Shown here: in pieces, positions 25,817 through 34,419 of the stretch
Layout of the letters: the number at the start of each line of letters is the position of its first letter
How positions within the stretch are numbered: the stretch's first letter is position 1
Source of the DNA: Treponema sp. UBA4267
Lineage (GTDB): Bacteria > Spirochaetota > Spirochaetia > Treponematales > Treponemataceae
NCBI GenBank assembly: GCA_002395155.1
Contig: DGWD01000042.1
Span: 1 to 64,000 of the forward strand
Direction: 5' to 3'
DNA length: 64,000 nucleotides
Notes under the pieces: generated by a model
Seen by the model: only the letters and a program-made list of their open reading frames with translations
Database searches by the model: none
What the model was told of the DNA's origin: nothing
Position numbers and translations under genes: made by a program

Positions 25817-25827
25817 GAAATTTTAAG

Positions 25828-25868
25828 GGCTTTCAATTCGGATCAAAATGAGTTGAAAGCCTTTTTAC
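25828..25868 (+). terminator. Terminator of higBA
   Basis: GGCTTTCAATTC (25828-25839) and GAGTTGAAAGCC (25850-25861) form a 12-bp stem with one G-T wobble, followed by tttttactt. Confidence 0.85.
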
Positions 25869-26104
25869 TTATTTAGATTCCATATTCTAAGCATAAAAAT
25901 AATAATGGAAATTTAAACTTTTCACAGTATATAGATTTTTATAAAAACAATCACATTCTAACTCCTACCATCGCAGAAACATAACCATATAAATCAATAT
26001 TAGGAAAAATAGATACTGATGAGATTTCTGAAGAACTTAAAATACAAATCTATTATGAATATAAAAATATATAAATATTCCTTTCAGTACAAAATTCGAT
26101 ATTG
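25869..26104. other. AT-rich stretch without recognisable gene
   Basis: No start-bearing frame of useful length and no RNA were recognised here. It may be worn-down coding sequence of the mobile element, since it lies between higBA and the relaxase remnant. Confidence 0.5.
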
Positions 26105-26520
26105 ACTATTGGCATCTATCTTCATGCAGATGAATTCTCCATTGATTCTACAACAGGAGAGAGAGTCTATAGTCCGGTCATATTCATTTTGATTTCATCT
26201 ATGTCGTGCATCTTGGAAATGGAGTGAAGACAGGTCCTAAATTACAGTCGTCCATGACAGGCACTTTAAAGGAAATGGGCTTTGTCACAGCCAAAGGAAA
26301 AGGCACTGCTCAGCAGCAGCGGGAGGAAGCTGTTCGCCACGACTTACAGGATTTCGCAGAAGAACGCGGATTTAAGATTGATAGAACACTTGGCGAAAAA
26401 CATTCTCACAAAGAGAAACCAGTTTACCAGCAGATGAAGGAGAATGAGTTGAAAGAACAGGAAGAAAAAATTGCTGAAGCAAACAAATTATCCATAAAAA
26501 TGGATTGGATAGTAGTATAG
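26105..26520 (+). pseudogene. Decayed MobV/Pre-type relaxase fragment
   Basis: Two frames must be joined. One (from 26105) reads TIGIYLHADEFSIDSTTGERVYS. The next (from about 26182) reads HIHFDFIYVVHLGNGVKTGPK and continues as an open frame to 26520 with LQSSMTGTLKEMGFVTAKGKGT and RHDLQDFAEERGFKIDRTLGEKHSHKE, cut into blocks here. The HIHFDF motif is the metal-binding His triad region of MobV plasmid mobilisation/recombination relaxases. The join needs a frameshift near 26180, and both ends are missing. This is evidence that a mobilisable plasmid-like element once integrated here. Confidence 0.65.
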
Positions 26521-26786
26521 GTTACGAAAGGTAATATTATCTGAGATGTTTCACTCGTATAGAGGCTCTTCGCAACATTGCGCTCCCGGTCATGAAAGCC
26601 AGTCCTACTCGGACAAAATGGCTTTCAGACAAAGTGGTAGCTTATACTTCGTTTTTTTTTCTCACTCCCCCGCCCAACGTTTCGCCGTTGGAGCACGACC
26701 AAGCTGGGCTTGGAGTCATTACCCTCATCTACAAAAATGTCGAGTTGTATGGTATACTTAACTATTAAAAGTATTGGAGCTAACTA
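26521..26786. other. Spacer before hsdM with two hairpins and a candidate -10 box
   Basis: No convincing gene is present. GAAAGCCA (26594-26601) pairs with TGGCTTTC (26619-26626), and CCAACG (26675-26680) pairs with CGTTGG (26687-26692). TATACT at 26753-26758 is a possible -10 box for hsdM, but no good -35 is at the right distance. tggag lies shortly before the hsdM ATG. The stretch is more GC-rich than its flanks. Confidence 0.45.
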
Positions 26787-28235
26787 ATGAACTACGAGCA
26801 AATCTTCAAAAATATAGACGACATATTATGGAAAGAAGCCGGCTGTTCAAACGAACTTGATTACGTAGAACAGACCAGCTGGATTCTCTTCTTAAAATAC
26901 CTGGACGACCTTGAAATAGAACGCAGCGATGAAATGGCCCTGCAAGGAAAAGACTACACCTACATCATCAAAAAAGAATTCCGCTGGAACACCTGGGCCT
27001 GCCCAAAAACACCAAAAGGCGAAATAGACCACAAAGCCGCAATGACAGGCGATGACCTTTCGGACTTTGTAAACCTCAAGCTTTTCCCATATCTCAAAAA
27101 CTTTAAGGCAAGCGCAGCAACACCAGACACCCTCGAATATAAAATTGGTGAAATCTTTAGTGAGCTCAAAAATAAAATAGTTTCCGGTTACAACATGCGC
27201 GAAATCTTAAATTACGCAGATGAACTCCATTTCCAGAGCAGTACAGACAAGCACGAAATGAGCCATCTTTACGAAAGCAAAATTCACAAGATGGGAAACG
27301 CCGGCCGCAACGGAGGAGAGTATTACACACCGCGTCCGCTCATCCGTACAATAGTCCGTGTAGTAGAACCAAAAATCGGAGACACAATTTACGACGGAGC
27401 CTGCGGAAGTGCCGGCTTCCTTTGCGAAGCCTTCAACTACTTAAACGAAAAAGCAAAAACCGTAGAACAGAAACAGATTCTCCAGAAGCAGACCTTCTAC
27501 GGCAAAGAAAAGAAAGGCCTTGCTTACATCATTGGAATCATGAATATGATTTTCCACGGAGTAGAAGCACCCAACATCATGCACACAAACACCCTTGCCG
27601 AAGACCTGAGCCAGATTCAGCAGCGCGACCGCAAAGATGTCATACTTGCAAATCCGCCTTTCGGCGGCAAGGAACGTTCAGAAATCCAGCAGAACTTCCC
27701 CATTAAAACCGGCGAAACAGCCTATCTTTTTATGGAGCACTTTATCAAAATGCTCAAGGCAGGCGGCCGTGCGGGTGTAGTAATCAAAAACACCTTCCTC
27801 AGCAATACAGATAACGCAAGCATAGCCCTTCGCCGCGAGCTTCTGGAAAGCTGCAACCTTCATACAATCCTCGACTGCCCCAGCGGAGTCTTCACAGGTG
27901 CTGGAGTAAAAACCGTAGTCCTCTTTTTCGAAAAAGGAAAGCCCACAGAAAAAATCTGGTATTACCAGCTCAACCTGGACCGCAACCTTGGCAAAACAAA
28001 TCCTCTCAACGAAGATGACCTTGCCGATTTTGTCGCCCTCCAGAAAACCAAAGCCGCAAGCCCAAACAGCTGGAGCCTCAATGTAAGCGACCTCAATTCC
28101 GAAACCCTGGACCTTAGCGTAAAGAACCCGAACAAAAAGGAAGAAAAGACCTTACGAGAGCCTGCCGAGATTATCAAAGAAATGCGCGAGCTGAACAAAG
28201 AGAGTGAAGAAATACTTGGAAGCCTGTCATCCTGA
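26787..28235 (+). CDS. hsdM: Type I restriction-modification system, methyltransferase subunit HsdM
   Basis: HsdM is the adenine-N6 methyltransferase subunit of a type I R-M complex. The 482 residues start with the HsdM N-terminal helical domain (about 1-150). The catalytic domain carries the SAM motif DGACGSAGF near residue 203 and the N6-adenine motif NPPF near 288. The text YYTPRPLIR before motif I is also typical. Length is normal and the frame is intact. It heads a locus with hsdS at 28922 and hsdR at 35670. Codon use here is richer in C-ending codons than in the inserted genes that follow, hinting at different origins. Confidence 0.93.
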   Translation: MNYEQIFKNIDDILWKEAGCSNELDYVEQTSWILFLKYLDDLEIERSDEMALQGKDYTYIIKKEFRWNTWACPKTPKGEIDHKAAMTGDDLSDFVNLKLFPYLKNFKASAATPDTLEYKIGEIFSELKNKIVSGYNMREILNYADELHFQSSTDKHEMSHLYESKIHKMGNAGRNGGEYYTPRPLIRTIVRVVEPKIGDTIYDGACGSAGFLCEAFNYLNEKAKTVEQKQILQKQTFYGKEKKGLAYIIGIMNMIFHGVEAPNIMHTNTLAEDLSQIQQRDRKDVILANPPFGGKERSEIQQNFPIKTGETAYLFMEHFIKMLKAGGRAGVVIKNTFLSNTDNASIALRRELLESCNLHTILDCPSGVFTGAGVKTVVLFFEKGKPTEKIWYYQLNLDRNLGKTNPLNEDDLADFVALQKTKAASPNSWSLNVSDLNSETLDLSVKNPNKKEEKTLREPAEIIKEMRELNKESEEILGSLSS

Positions 28236-28252
28236 TCAAGGAGAAATAACTA

Positions 28253-28909
28253 TTGAGAATTGATTTAGATAGCTGCACATTACAAGATTTCTGGGAAAAT
28301 GGACATCATAAAAGTTTTTGGATAGAAAATGAAACAGGAATCAAGATTGCAGACGCTTGTGAAATTTATAGAATCTCTTATGAAGAACATTTAATTAGAA
28401 ATCAATGCAGGCAGATTTTTATACATTCAATTAATTATTTATTTGGTAAAGTTCTCACAAATCTGGATGCAAATGTAAAAGCACGGTTTTCTAAAAATAC
28501 TGCAAGTAAGATTTCTTCAGATAAAGCAATTACAAAATCAGTTGTAAATGGTTTTTCTGTAGAAGAACATTTCGAAGCTGCTGAAAATATTAAACAGATT
28601 TTTGAACTGGCAGAATATTTAGGTTCATTTCCAGATGACAGGGGAGATCCTAATATAATTGCTATTCATAGACTGCAAAAAGATATTGAACTTTCAAATG
28701 GAAGAAAATGTATAGCATATATAACATTAAAAGAAGTTAAAAAAGCCGGTAACAGGATTTATACACAGGAGTTATTGTTAAATAAATATCCCCCGCACGA
28801 AGCAGGGGAATTGATGAGCCGTGGCTTGCAAGCAAGCGAAACAACTGCATACAAATGCAGCCCACGAACTGTTTTAAATATACCACAAGACCCTACTGGT
28901 GTCAAATAA
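28253..28909 (+). CDS. Uncharacterised protein between hsdM and hsdS
   Basis: This 218-residue protein starts at TTG with aaggag 8 nt upstream. Residues 1-165 look like one compact alpha/beta domain with many charged and aromatic residues (LQDFWENGHHKSFWIEN, then FSVEEHFEAAENIKQIFELAEYLG). The strand GRKCIAYITLKEVKKAGNRIYTQEL recalls the C-terminal strands of phage-type RelE/Barnase-like (PBECR/MuF-C) domains, but this is a weak resemblance. The last 40 residues (from about PPHEAGELMSRG) are encoded by palindromic DNA and look like translated insertion sequence rather than protein. It may be an R-M-associated toxin or regulator; the function is unknown. Confidence 0.55.
   Translation: MRIDLDSCTLQDFWENGHHKSFWIENETGIKIADACEIYRISYEEHLIRNQCRQIFIHSINYLFGKVLTNLDANVKARFSKNTASKISSDKAITKSVVNGFSVEEHFEAAENIKQIFELAEYLGSFPDDRGDPNIIAIHRLQKDIELSNGRKCIAYITLKEVKKAGNRIYTQELLLNKYPPHEAGELMSRGLQASETTAYKCSPRTVLNIPQDPTGVK
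28790..28866 (+). repeat. Palindromic mini-element in the 3' end of the preceding gene
   Basis: Three hairpins are packed into 77 bp: CCCCGC/GC-a-GGGG (28791-28808), GCTTGC-aa-GCAAGC (28824-28837) and CTGCAT-acaa-ATGCAG (28845-28860). The last two are enclosed by CGTGG (28820-28824, sharing one base with the first) and CCACG (28862-28866). The double-hairpin cruciform resembles the element inside the broken hsdM at 58891-58939. Confidence 0.6.
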
Positions 28910-28921
28910 AAGGATAAAAAA

Positions 28922-30115
28922 GTGAAAAAGGATTGGGAAATAAAGAAACTTGGTGAAGTGTGTGAAATAAACATTGGTCGTACACCAGAACGCGGAAACT
29001 CCAAAATGTGGGATAAAGAAAAGAAAACAGAAAATGTTTGGCTTTCAATTGCAGATTTAAATAACACAGAGAATGGATATATATCTGATAGCACAGAATA
29101 TGTTTCTGATAATGCAGTACCTAAAATGAAACTTGTAAAAGCTAACACGCTTCTTATGAGTTTTAAACTTACAATAGGTCGATGTGCAATAACAAAAAGA
29201 GATTTATTTACAAATGAAGCAATTGCTGCTTTGCCAATTCTAGATAAAAATTTGGATTTGTTCTTTCTAAAATATTATCTAGAAAATTTTGATTGGGCTA
29301 AACTGACTGAAGGTGATGTAAAAGTAAAAGGAAAAACATTAAATAAAGAAAAGCTCAAAGAAGTTCCAATTACTCTTCCACCCCTCGAAGAACAAAAGCG
29401 CATAGTCAAAATCCTGGATGAAAAATTTGCACAACTGGAAAGCCTAAAAGCAAATGCCCAAACCAACCTGCAGAACGCAAAAGATTTGTTCCAGTCCCAG
29501 TTGGCAAAAGCCTTTAGCAATACCACTTGGGAAAAAGCTAAATTAGAAGATATTGCACTCGATTTTTCAAGAGGTAAATCTAAACACCGGCCAAGAAACG
29601 ACAAATGTCTTTTTGGTGGAGATTATCCATTTATTCAAACTGGTGATATAAGAAATGCAGATAAATATGTAACTGATTATTCTGAAACATATAATGAAAC
29701 TGGATTAGCACAAAGTAAACTTTGGCCAGCAGGAACTCTTTGTATTACTATTGCTGCAAATATTGCAGAAACGGCTATATTATCTTTTCCTTGTTGTTTT
29801 CCAGATAGCGTAATAGGTTTTATTCCTAATGAGAAACTGACGACCGTTGATTTTGTATACTATTTAATTCAATTTTTCAAAAGTGAATTACAGAATTTGA
29901 GTAAAGGTGCTGCACAAGACAATCTAAATTTAGCAAAGTTTGAAAACATGAATTTTCCTCTTCCCCCTCTCCCCGAGCAAAAACTCATCATAAAAGAACT
30001 CGACACCCTCAGCGAAAAAGTCCGCCAGCTGCAGGAAATCTACACAAAACAAATTGCCAACTGCGCCGAGTTAAAACAAGCCTACTTACAAAAAGCCTTC
30101 GAAGGAGAACTATAA
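28922..30115 (+). CDS. hsdS: Type I R-M specificity subunit HsdS (locus A)
   Basis: HsdS chooses the bipartite DNA target and holds two HsdM copies. The 397 residues form two target-recognition domains, each followed by the conserved helical spacer. The first spacer starts LPPLEEQKRIVKILDEKFAQL near residue 155. The second, LPLPPLPEQKLIIKELDTL near 345, ends in a coiled coil to the C-terminus. The GTG start is preceded by aggataaaa. The recognition domains (opening KKLGEVCEINIGRTPERGN and KLEDIALDFSRGKSKHRP) differ, so an asymmetric target is expected. The sequence read cannot be predicted from the protein. Confidence 0.92.
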   Translation: MKKDWEIKKLGEVCEINIGRTPERGNSKMWDKEKKTENVWLSIADLNNTENGYISDSTEYVSDNAVPKMKLVKANTLLMSFKLTIGRCAITKRDLFTNEAIAALPILDKNLDLFFLKYYLENFDWAKLTEGDVKVKGKTLNKEKLKEVPITLPPLEEQKRIVKILDEKFAQLESLKANAQTNLQNAKDLFQSQLAKAFSNTTWEKAKLEDIALDFSRGKSKHRPRNDKCLFGGDYPFIQTGDIRNADKYVTDYSETYNETGLAQSKLWPAGTLCITIAANIAETAILSFPCCFPDSVIGFIPNEKLTTVDFVYYLIQFFKSELQNLSKGAAQDNLNLAKFENMNFPLPPLPEQKLIIKELDTLSEKVRQLQEIYTKQIANCAELKQAYLQKAFEGEL

Positions 30116-30248
30116 AAATGAAAGTAATTAATTGTGACATAACATTAAATAATAAATTTTCCAATTTCTTATAATGTAAGGAGTTATGAGTCTCAAAAAA
30201 AATGAAGTTTGAATATATTATTATTTATTATAAATAGCGGAGTGTGAC
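30116..30248. other. Spacer after hsdS, with base composition shift
   Basis: This AT-rich spacer separates hsdS from a three-gene insert whose codon use is clearly more AT-rich than that of hsdM and hsdS. No terminator with a proper T-run is visible. A short tail aaaATGaaagtaatt after hsdS does not lead to a gene. Confidence 0.4.
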
Positions 30249-31703
30249 ATGAGTTCTTTTGTTGAATCTTATTTGCTTACAAATGGCCCTTCTTTATCAT
30301 CTGATATAAAAGCAGAATTGGTTAATAATAACAATATTTCTGATGTAGCGGCAAGACAGCAAATATCTAGAGCCAAGGGCAATATTGTTCATTTAAAGAA
30401 TATCACATTTCCAAGGAATGAAAGCTTTCTATATTTGAAAGAGCAATATCAAAGTTCACAGTTTTATCAAAACTTGTATGAAGCGCTTATAAAAGTGAAT
30501 AGCATTACAGGGTATGTTTTGTCTGCGATGGATTGCCTAGGTGGAAAAGTAAGTATAAATAAATTCAATACATTTGCACCGGTTGAATATGCGTCAAAAA
30601 AAAGTCTGATTCATAAAATTAAAGAACAATTATTAAATATCGGTTTTATTCAAGAAGATTTTAATTCAAACGGCGAACTATTTCTTCAACTTAACCCATT
30701 GTTTAGCCCTACTTCTCGAGTAATAAGTATAGTCCATGAAGAAAAACAATTACTTTCCGTTATTACTGTTGAAGATTTCTTTAAGAAAAATTCATTTGGA
30801 AGTTATAACAAATTTGAACAATACGGTAATTTTTCGGGGTATTTGTGGGATATAACATGTCCGTCATATTTACTTCCTTTTAGAAAGATTGCAAATGAAA
30901 AAGTATTCCCTGGGTTTTTAGTCGCAGATGTATTGCCAGAAAAAAATATTACAGTGAGTCAGGTTAGATACTTTGTTGAGAAAATAGAAAATTTGACTCA
31001 CAAAAAAAATGTAAGACCATTTCTTCCTTTTTTAATAGGGGAACATTTTTCGGAAGACGCACTTCTCTTATTACGTGAAAAAGGTGTATGTGTATCTGTT
31101 TTTGATAATCTTCTTGGAAAATCAACAGCTGATTTATTACGTGATATAATCTCTATGATGGAAGAATGTAAATCAAAAATAACAGGAGATAATTCTGAAA
31201 AAATTGAAAAAATCTTAAAAAGTATTCTTGTATATGAAGGAAAGACAATAAATATAAAAGGAAGTCTATTTGAAATGCTTGTAGCTAATGTTACATATAA
31301 CTTAACGAGAGGATTTGTAAAAATAGGTAAACAAATAGAACTCAATGGCGAAAAAGCAGAAATTGATATTTTTTGTGAAAAAGGGGCCGAAGAATTTTTA
31401 ATAATAGAGTGTAAAGCTCATAAAGCAAATATTACAAAAGACGAAATAGAGCGCTGGAAAAATAGAATCTCCTTAATTTATAAATGGATACAATCTATTT
31501 CTGAATATAGAAATAGAATTGTTGCCTTTGAATATTGGTGTACATCTGATTATGATAAAGAGGCTTTAGATTTATTAAAAAAAATGAAAACTTGTAAAAA
31601 ATACAAAATTGAATATAAAAATTTAAAAGAAGTAATAGATATTTGTTCAAAAAAAACAGAATTAAAAAATCATGCAAAAGTATTAAAAGAATATTATGAA
31701 TGA
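30249..31703 (+). CDS. Winged-helix protein with C-terminal PD-(D/E)XK nuclease-like domain
   Basis: The N-terminal 100 residues (VAARQQISRAKGNIVHLKN) resemble a winged helix. Residues 100-330 are not recognised. From about 360 the pattern VKIGKQIELNGEKAEIDIF, a gap, then FLIIECKAHKANITKDEIERW fits the restriction-endonuclease fold: the acidic residue in EIDIF and the E-x-K in ECK are the expected catalytic residues. This makes it a candidate DNA nuclease of 484 residues. It is the first of three AT-rich genes inserted between hsdS and the hsdR side. It may be an independent defence gene; homology to a named system was not established. Confidence 0.6.
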   Translation: MSSFVESYLLTNGPSLSSDIKAELVNNNNISDVAARQQISRAKGNIVHLKNITFPRNESFLYLKEQYQSSQFYQNLYEALIKVNSITGYVLSAMDCLGGKVSINKFNTFAPVEYASKKSLIHKIKEQLLNIGFIQEDFNSNGELFLQLNPLFSPTSRVISIVHEEKQLLSVITVEDFFKKNSFGSYNKFEQYGNFSGYLWDITCPSYLLPFRKIANEKVFPGFLVADVLPEKNITVSQVRYFVEKIENLTHKKNVRPFLPFLIGEHFSEDALLLLREKGVCVSVFDNLLGKSTADLLRDIISMMEECKSKITGDNSEKIEKILKSILVYEGKTINIKGSLFEMLVANVTYNLTRGFVKIGKQIELNGEKAEIDIFCEKGAEEFLIIECKAHKANITKDEIERWKNRISLIYKWIQSISEYRNRIVAFEYWCTSDYDKEALDLLKKMKTCKKYKIEYKNLKEVIDICSKKTELKNHAKVLKEYYE

Positions 31704-31724
31704 AAAAGATAAGGAGAGTTGTAG

Positions 31725-33197
31725 TTGGAAAGTCATTCAACCATAGAACAACATAAAAATAATAAAGGTTATTATACAACACCACTAAATTCTATTCCTG
31801 GTATGAAACCAATGAATAAATATGAATCTTGGTTTTCGGGAAGAATGCCAGAATATATCTGGATAGCCATAATTCTTGATTTTTATGGACGAGAAGAAGG
31901 ACTTAGAAAAATAGCTTATATAAATAAATTTATATTCCAAACAGCTCCGGAAATTGTTATTCCAAGATTATCAACAATTATAAAACTTTCAGAAGAAAAA
32001 CAAAGAGCAATTTATAATTATATAAAAACAATAACCACTAATGAAATTTTTACAGAACTTACAGTTTTCCTAACACATGAAAAGGCTCCTGTATTTTCTG
32101 AATGTTTTTATACAAATTATGAGATTATTGCTGCTAGATGTGAAGCTCTCATAAAAACTATCAATAAATTAAAATCTCAAGGATCTGTTCTTACAAATGA
32201 TACTCGTTTTTGTGTTATAGGGTATTTTAATCTTGCTGGTAAAATTCATGTACAACCACATGAAGGGGAGCTGCTCGTAAAATATCAAAGTATGAATACT
32301 GAGTCATTGGAATATGAGATGGCCGCTTCTATGATTAGAAATATAGAAGGATTGATTCTTATGACAATAGAACACCCTGATGAAAAATACTTAAATATGT
32401 TTTGGGAATGTATTAGTATGATGACAGATTGTAAAGTTTTTGTTTGTGATTTTGGAGAATCAAAATCTTTAAAAGCATTTAATCAAAAGGTATATGAATT
32501 ATTACAATATTTGAGAGAACTCTATGTAAATGCTTATCCATTAGATAAAAAGCTAGAAATATTTACGGGAATAATTACATATTCTTACAAACGCTTGAAA
32601 GAAGTTGATGAACATAATTTGTATACTTCTATTTCAGGGCGAAGTTGTGTACGGAGTCTCATAGAAAATTTTATCTTATCAAAATATCTAATCACATTTG
32701 AGAATGAGAAACCTGAAATATGGGAAGATTTTGAATATTACGGTTTGGGACAAATTAAAAAATATGTTTTGGCCGAAAGGCAAAATAATGCTCGTGAAGA
32801 AGAAAGTCATGTAGCATATAAGTATTTAGATATATTGTTAAATGAATTCACTATGGAGGAGTTTACAGATATTGATGCTAGGGGATATTTTGACCAAACA
32901 AATATAAGAAAGAAGTCAGAACTCGTAGGTGAAAAAGATTTATATAAATTATATTACGACTATGATTCTCAGTATGACCATTGTCTTTGGGGAGCTATAC
33001 GAGAAAGTTCAATGCTAAAATGTGATAATTCAGCTCATCAATATCATTTGGTTCCTGATATTGAAGATGAACAAAAATTGAAAACAATTTATTACGATTG
33101 CATTTATGTAATGAAAAAAATGGTTGCTTTTTATTCAACGCAAATTGAAATTCCTGAAAAGCTAGTAAAGAACATAACGGAATACAAAGATGATTAA
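31725..33197 (+). CDS. DUF5677-like protein
   Basis: This 490-residue, mostly helical, soluble protein starts at a TTG with aaggag 8 nt upstream. The central part YTSISGRSCVRSLIENFILSKYLI followed by WEDFEYYGLGQIKKYVL matches the DUF5677 pattern (arginine helix, then W-x-x-F/Y-x-x-Y-G). The N-terminal 250 residues lack recognised motifs. DUF5677 proteins are uncharacterised and often sit among defence genes. The stop overlaps the next gene by 8 bp, so the two products are probably made together. Confidence 0.6.
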   Translation: MESHSTIEQHKNNKGYYTTPLNSIPGMKPMNKYESWFSGRMPEYIWIAIILDFYGREEGLRKIAYINKFIFQTAPEIVIPRLSTIIKLSEEKQRAIYNYIKTITTNEIFTELTVFLTHEKAPVFSECFYTNYEIIAARCEALIKTINKLKSQGSVLTNDTRFCVIGYFNLAGKIHVQPHEGELLVKYQSMNTESLEYEMAASMIRNIEGLILMTIEHPDEKYLNMFWECISMMTDCKVFVCDFGESKSLKAFNQKVYELLQYLRELYVNAYPLDKKLEIFTGIITYSYKRLKEVDEHNLYTSISGRSCVRSLIENFILSKYLITFENEKPEIWEDFEYYGLGQIKKYVLAERQNNAREEESHVAYKYLDILLNEFTMEEFTDIDARGYFDQTNIRKKSELVGEKDLYKLYYDYDSQYDHCLWGAIRESSMLKCDNSAHQYHLVPDIEDEQKLKTIYYDCIYVMKKMVAFYSTQIEIPEKLVKNITEYKDD

Positions 33198-34248
33198 GCT
33201 TGATGAAAAAATATATGAAATAGAGAATGAATATTTACAGTTACTCCAAAATATTAAGAAAAATATAACCGAGAACAATATAAAACCAAGTTTGGATACC
33301 ATCAGATTATTCTGGTATAAAAACAGGAAAGTAGTGTCCATGTTCTTGCAGACATTAAATGATAAACAGGCATTTTCATATTCTGGGGCTACACATCTTG
33401 ATGTAAATGACAAAGAGTATTATGGATTTTTGGCTGTCGGTGAAATTCATATTATGGATGACCAGCTATATAAATATGCAGATTGTCTTTTACAAGGGAA
33501 TGAAGTTCCGGGAAATGAAATTATAAAAAAACAAATTTTTAGGACGTTAGATGATAATATATGTTTATTAAATGATTTAAAAGAAATAATATTGCTTTTA
33601 CCTGTGCGTCTTTTCTTTACAAATAACTTAGAGATTATTCACAAAGCTGCAGAAAAATGTTTTTTATCATTTTTTAATAACAAATTCAATTCTCTTAATG
33701 ATTATTTTAACACATGTAAAACTGCAGAGGATATTGATAAATATCTTTCCGATGATATAAAAAAATCGATATTTATTTGTGATAAGGATCGTTTTGATTT
33801 AGAATTTACAGAACGAATTAAACTTTTGCCAAATGATTTTTTTAGCAATAATGATGTTGAGAAATTTTTTCATTCTTTAATTGGTTTTATCATTTCCGTA
33901 TTAGAAATTTTAGAAAGCATGCATGATTATGGAATTATCCCTATTATTAGAAATCCAGCAACTTTATCTTATTTGTATTTATTAGAACCAAATTTATCAA
34001 AAGATATTGCATTCCTAAATAAAACAGTTTTAGCAAATGAAATATTTGCTATTGTTAATCAAAATATGAATAAGTTTGAGGATTACACTCCAAAGGAAAT
34101 GAATGACCTTTGTAAGGCAAATAATATTTTTGAATTATTATATAAGGATTTTGAATTGTCTACAAAATCAATAAATCAAATAAACTTTAATGATAGAGTA
34201 GAAATGATAAAAACTGGGATTCTTAGTATCGCAGATAAAAGTATTTGA
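33190..34248 (+). CDS. Uncharacterised partner of the DUF5677-like protein
   Basis: This 352-residue, helix-rich, acidic soluble protein has no recognised domain. It opens with a coiled-coil-prone stretch (MIKLDEKIYEIENEYLQLL) and contains many Phe, Leu and Ile residues in amphipathic helices. The start overlaps the DUF5677-like gene by 8 bp, and a terminator closes the unit directly after it, which argues for a two-protein functional pair. No catalytic motif (Walker, HEPN, nuclease or NTase) was found on inspection. It could be a sensor or inhibitor subunit. Confidence 0.6.
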   Translation: MIKLDEKIYEIENEYLQLLQNIKKNITENNIKPSLDTIRLFWYKNRKVVSMFLQTLNDKQAFSYSGATHLDVNDKEYYGFLAVGEIHIMDDQLYKYADCLLQGNEVPGNEIIKKQIFRTLDDNICLLNDLKEIILLLPVRLFFTNNLEIIHKAAEKCFLSFFNNKFNSLNDYFNTCKTAEDIDKYLSDDIKKSIFICDKDRFDLEFTERIKLLPNDFFSNNDVEKFFHSLIGFIISVLEILESMHDYGIIPIIRNPATLSYLYLLEPNLSKDIAFLNKTVLANEIFAIVNQNMNKFEDYTPKEMNDLCKANNIFELLYKDFELSTKSINQINFNDRVEMIKTGILSIADKSI

Positions 34249-34265
34249 GTGTATTAGGGAAAACA

Positions 34266-34297
34266 GGGGAAATTAGAGGAAAATTTCCCCTATTTAT
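34266..34297 (+). terminator. Terminator of the DUF5677 unit
   Basis: GGGGAAATT (34266-34274) and AATTTCCCC (34282-34290) form a 9-bp perfect stem with a 7-nt loop, followed by tatttat. Confidence 0.7.
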
Positions 34298-34384
34298 ATT
34301 GAAATGAATAGGTAGCAAAGATTATTCATTCTTGTGTTAAAAAAATCAGTTTTTTACAAACTTTTTAACTTGTATGTTAAAAAG

Positions 34385-34419
34385 TTGACAACTACAATTT
34401 TTGGATATAAAATATAAGT
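34385..34419 (+). promoter_or_regulatory. Strong predicted leaderless promoter of the DUF4143 ATPase-hsdR pair
   Basis: TTGACA (34385-34390), a 17-nt spacer and TAAAAT (34408-34413) put the expected start at 34420, the A of the ATG. No Shine-Dalgarno sequence exists. Upstream, ACTTTTTAAC and GTTAAAAAGT flank a 6-nt loop (about 34360-34385) next to the -35 box, a possible operator. Confidence 0.65.

Noticed and set aside
26546..26761. 71-codon frame before hsdM
   Set aside because: It runs through hairpin DNA and its composition is unlike a protein; treated as spacer.
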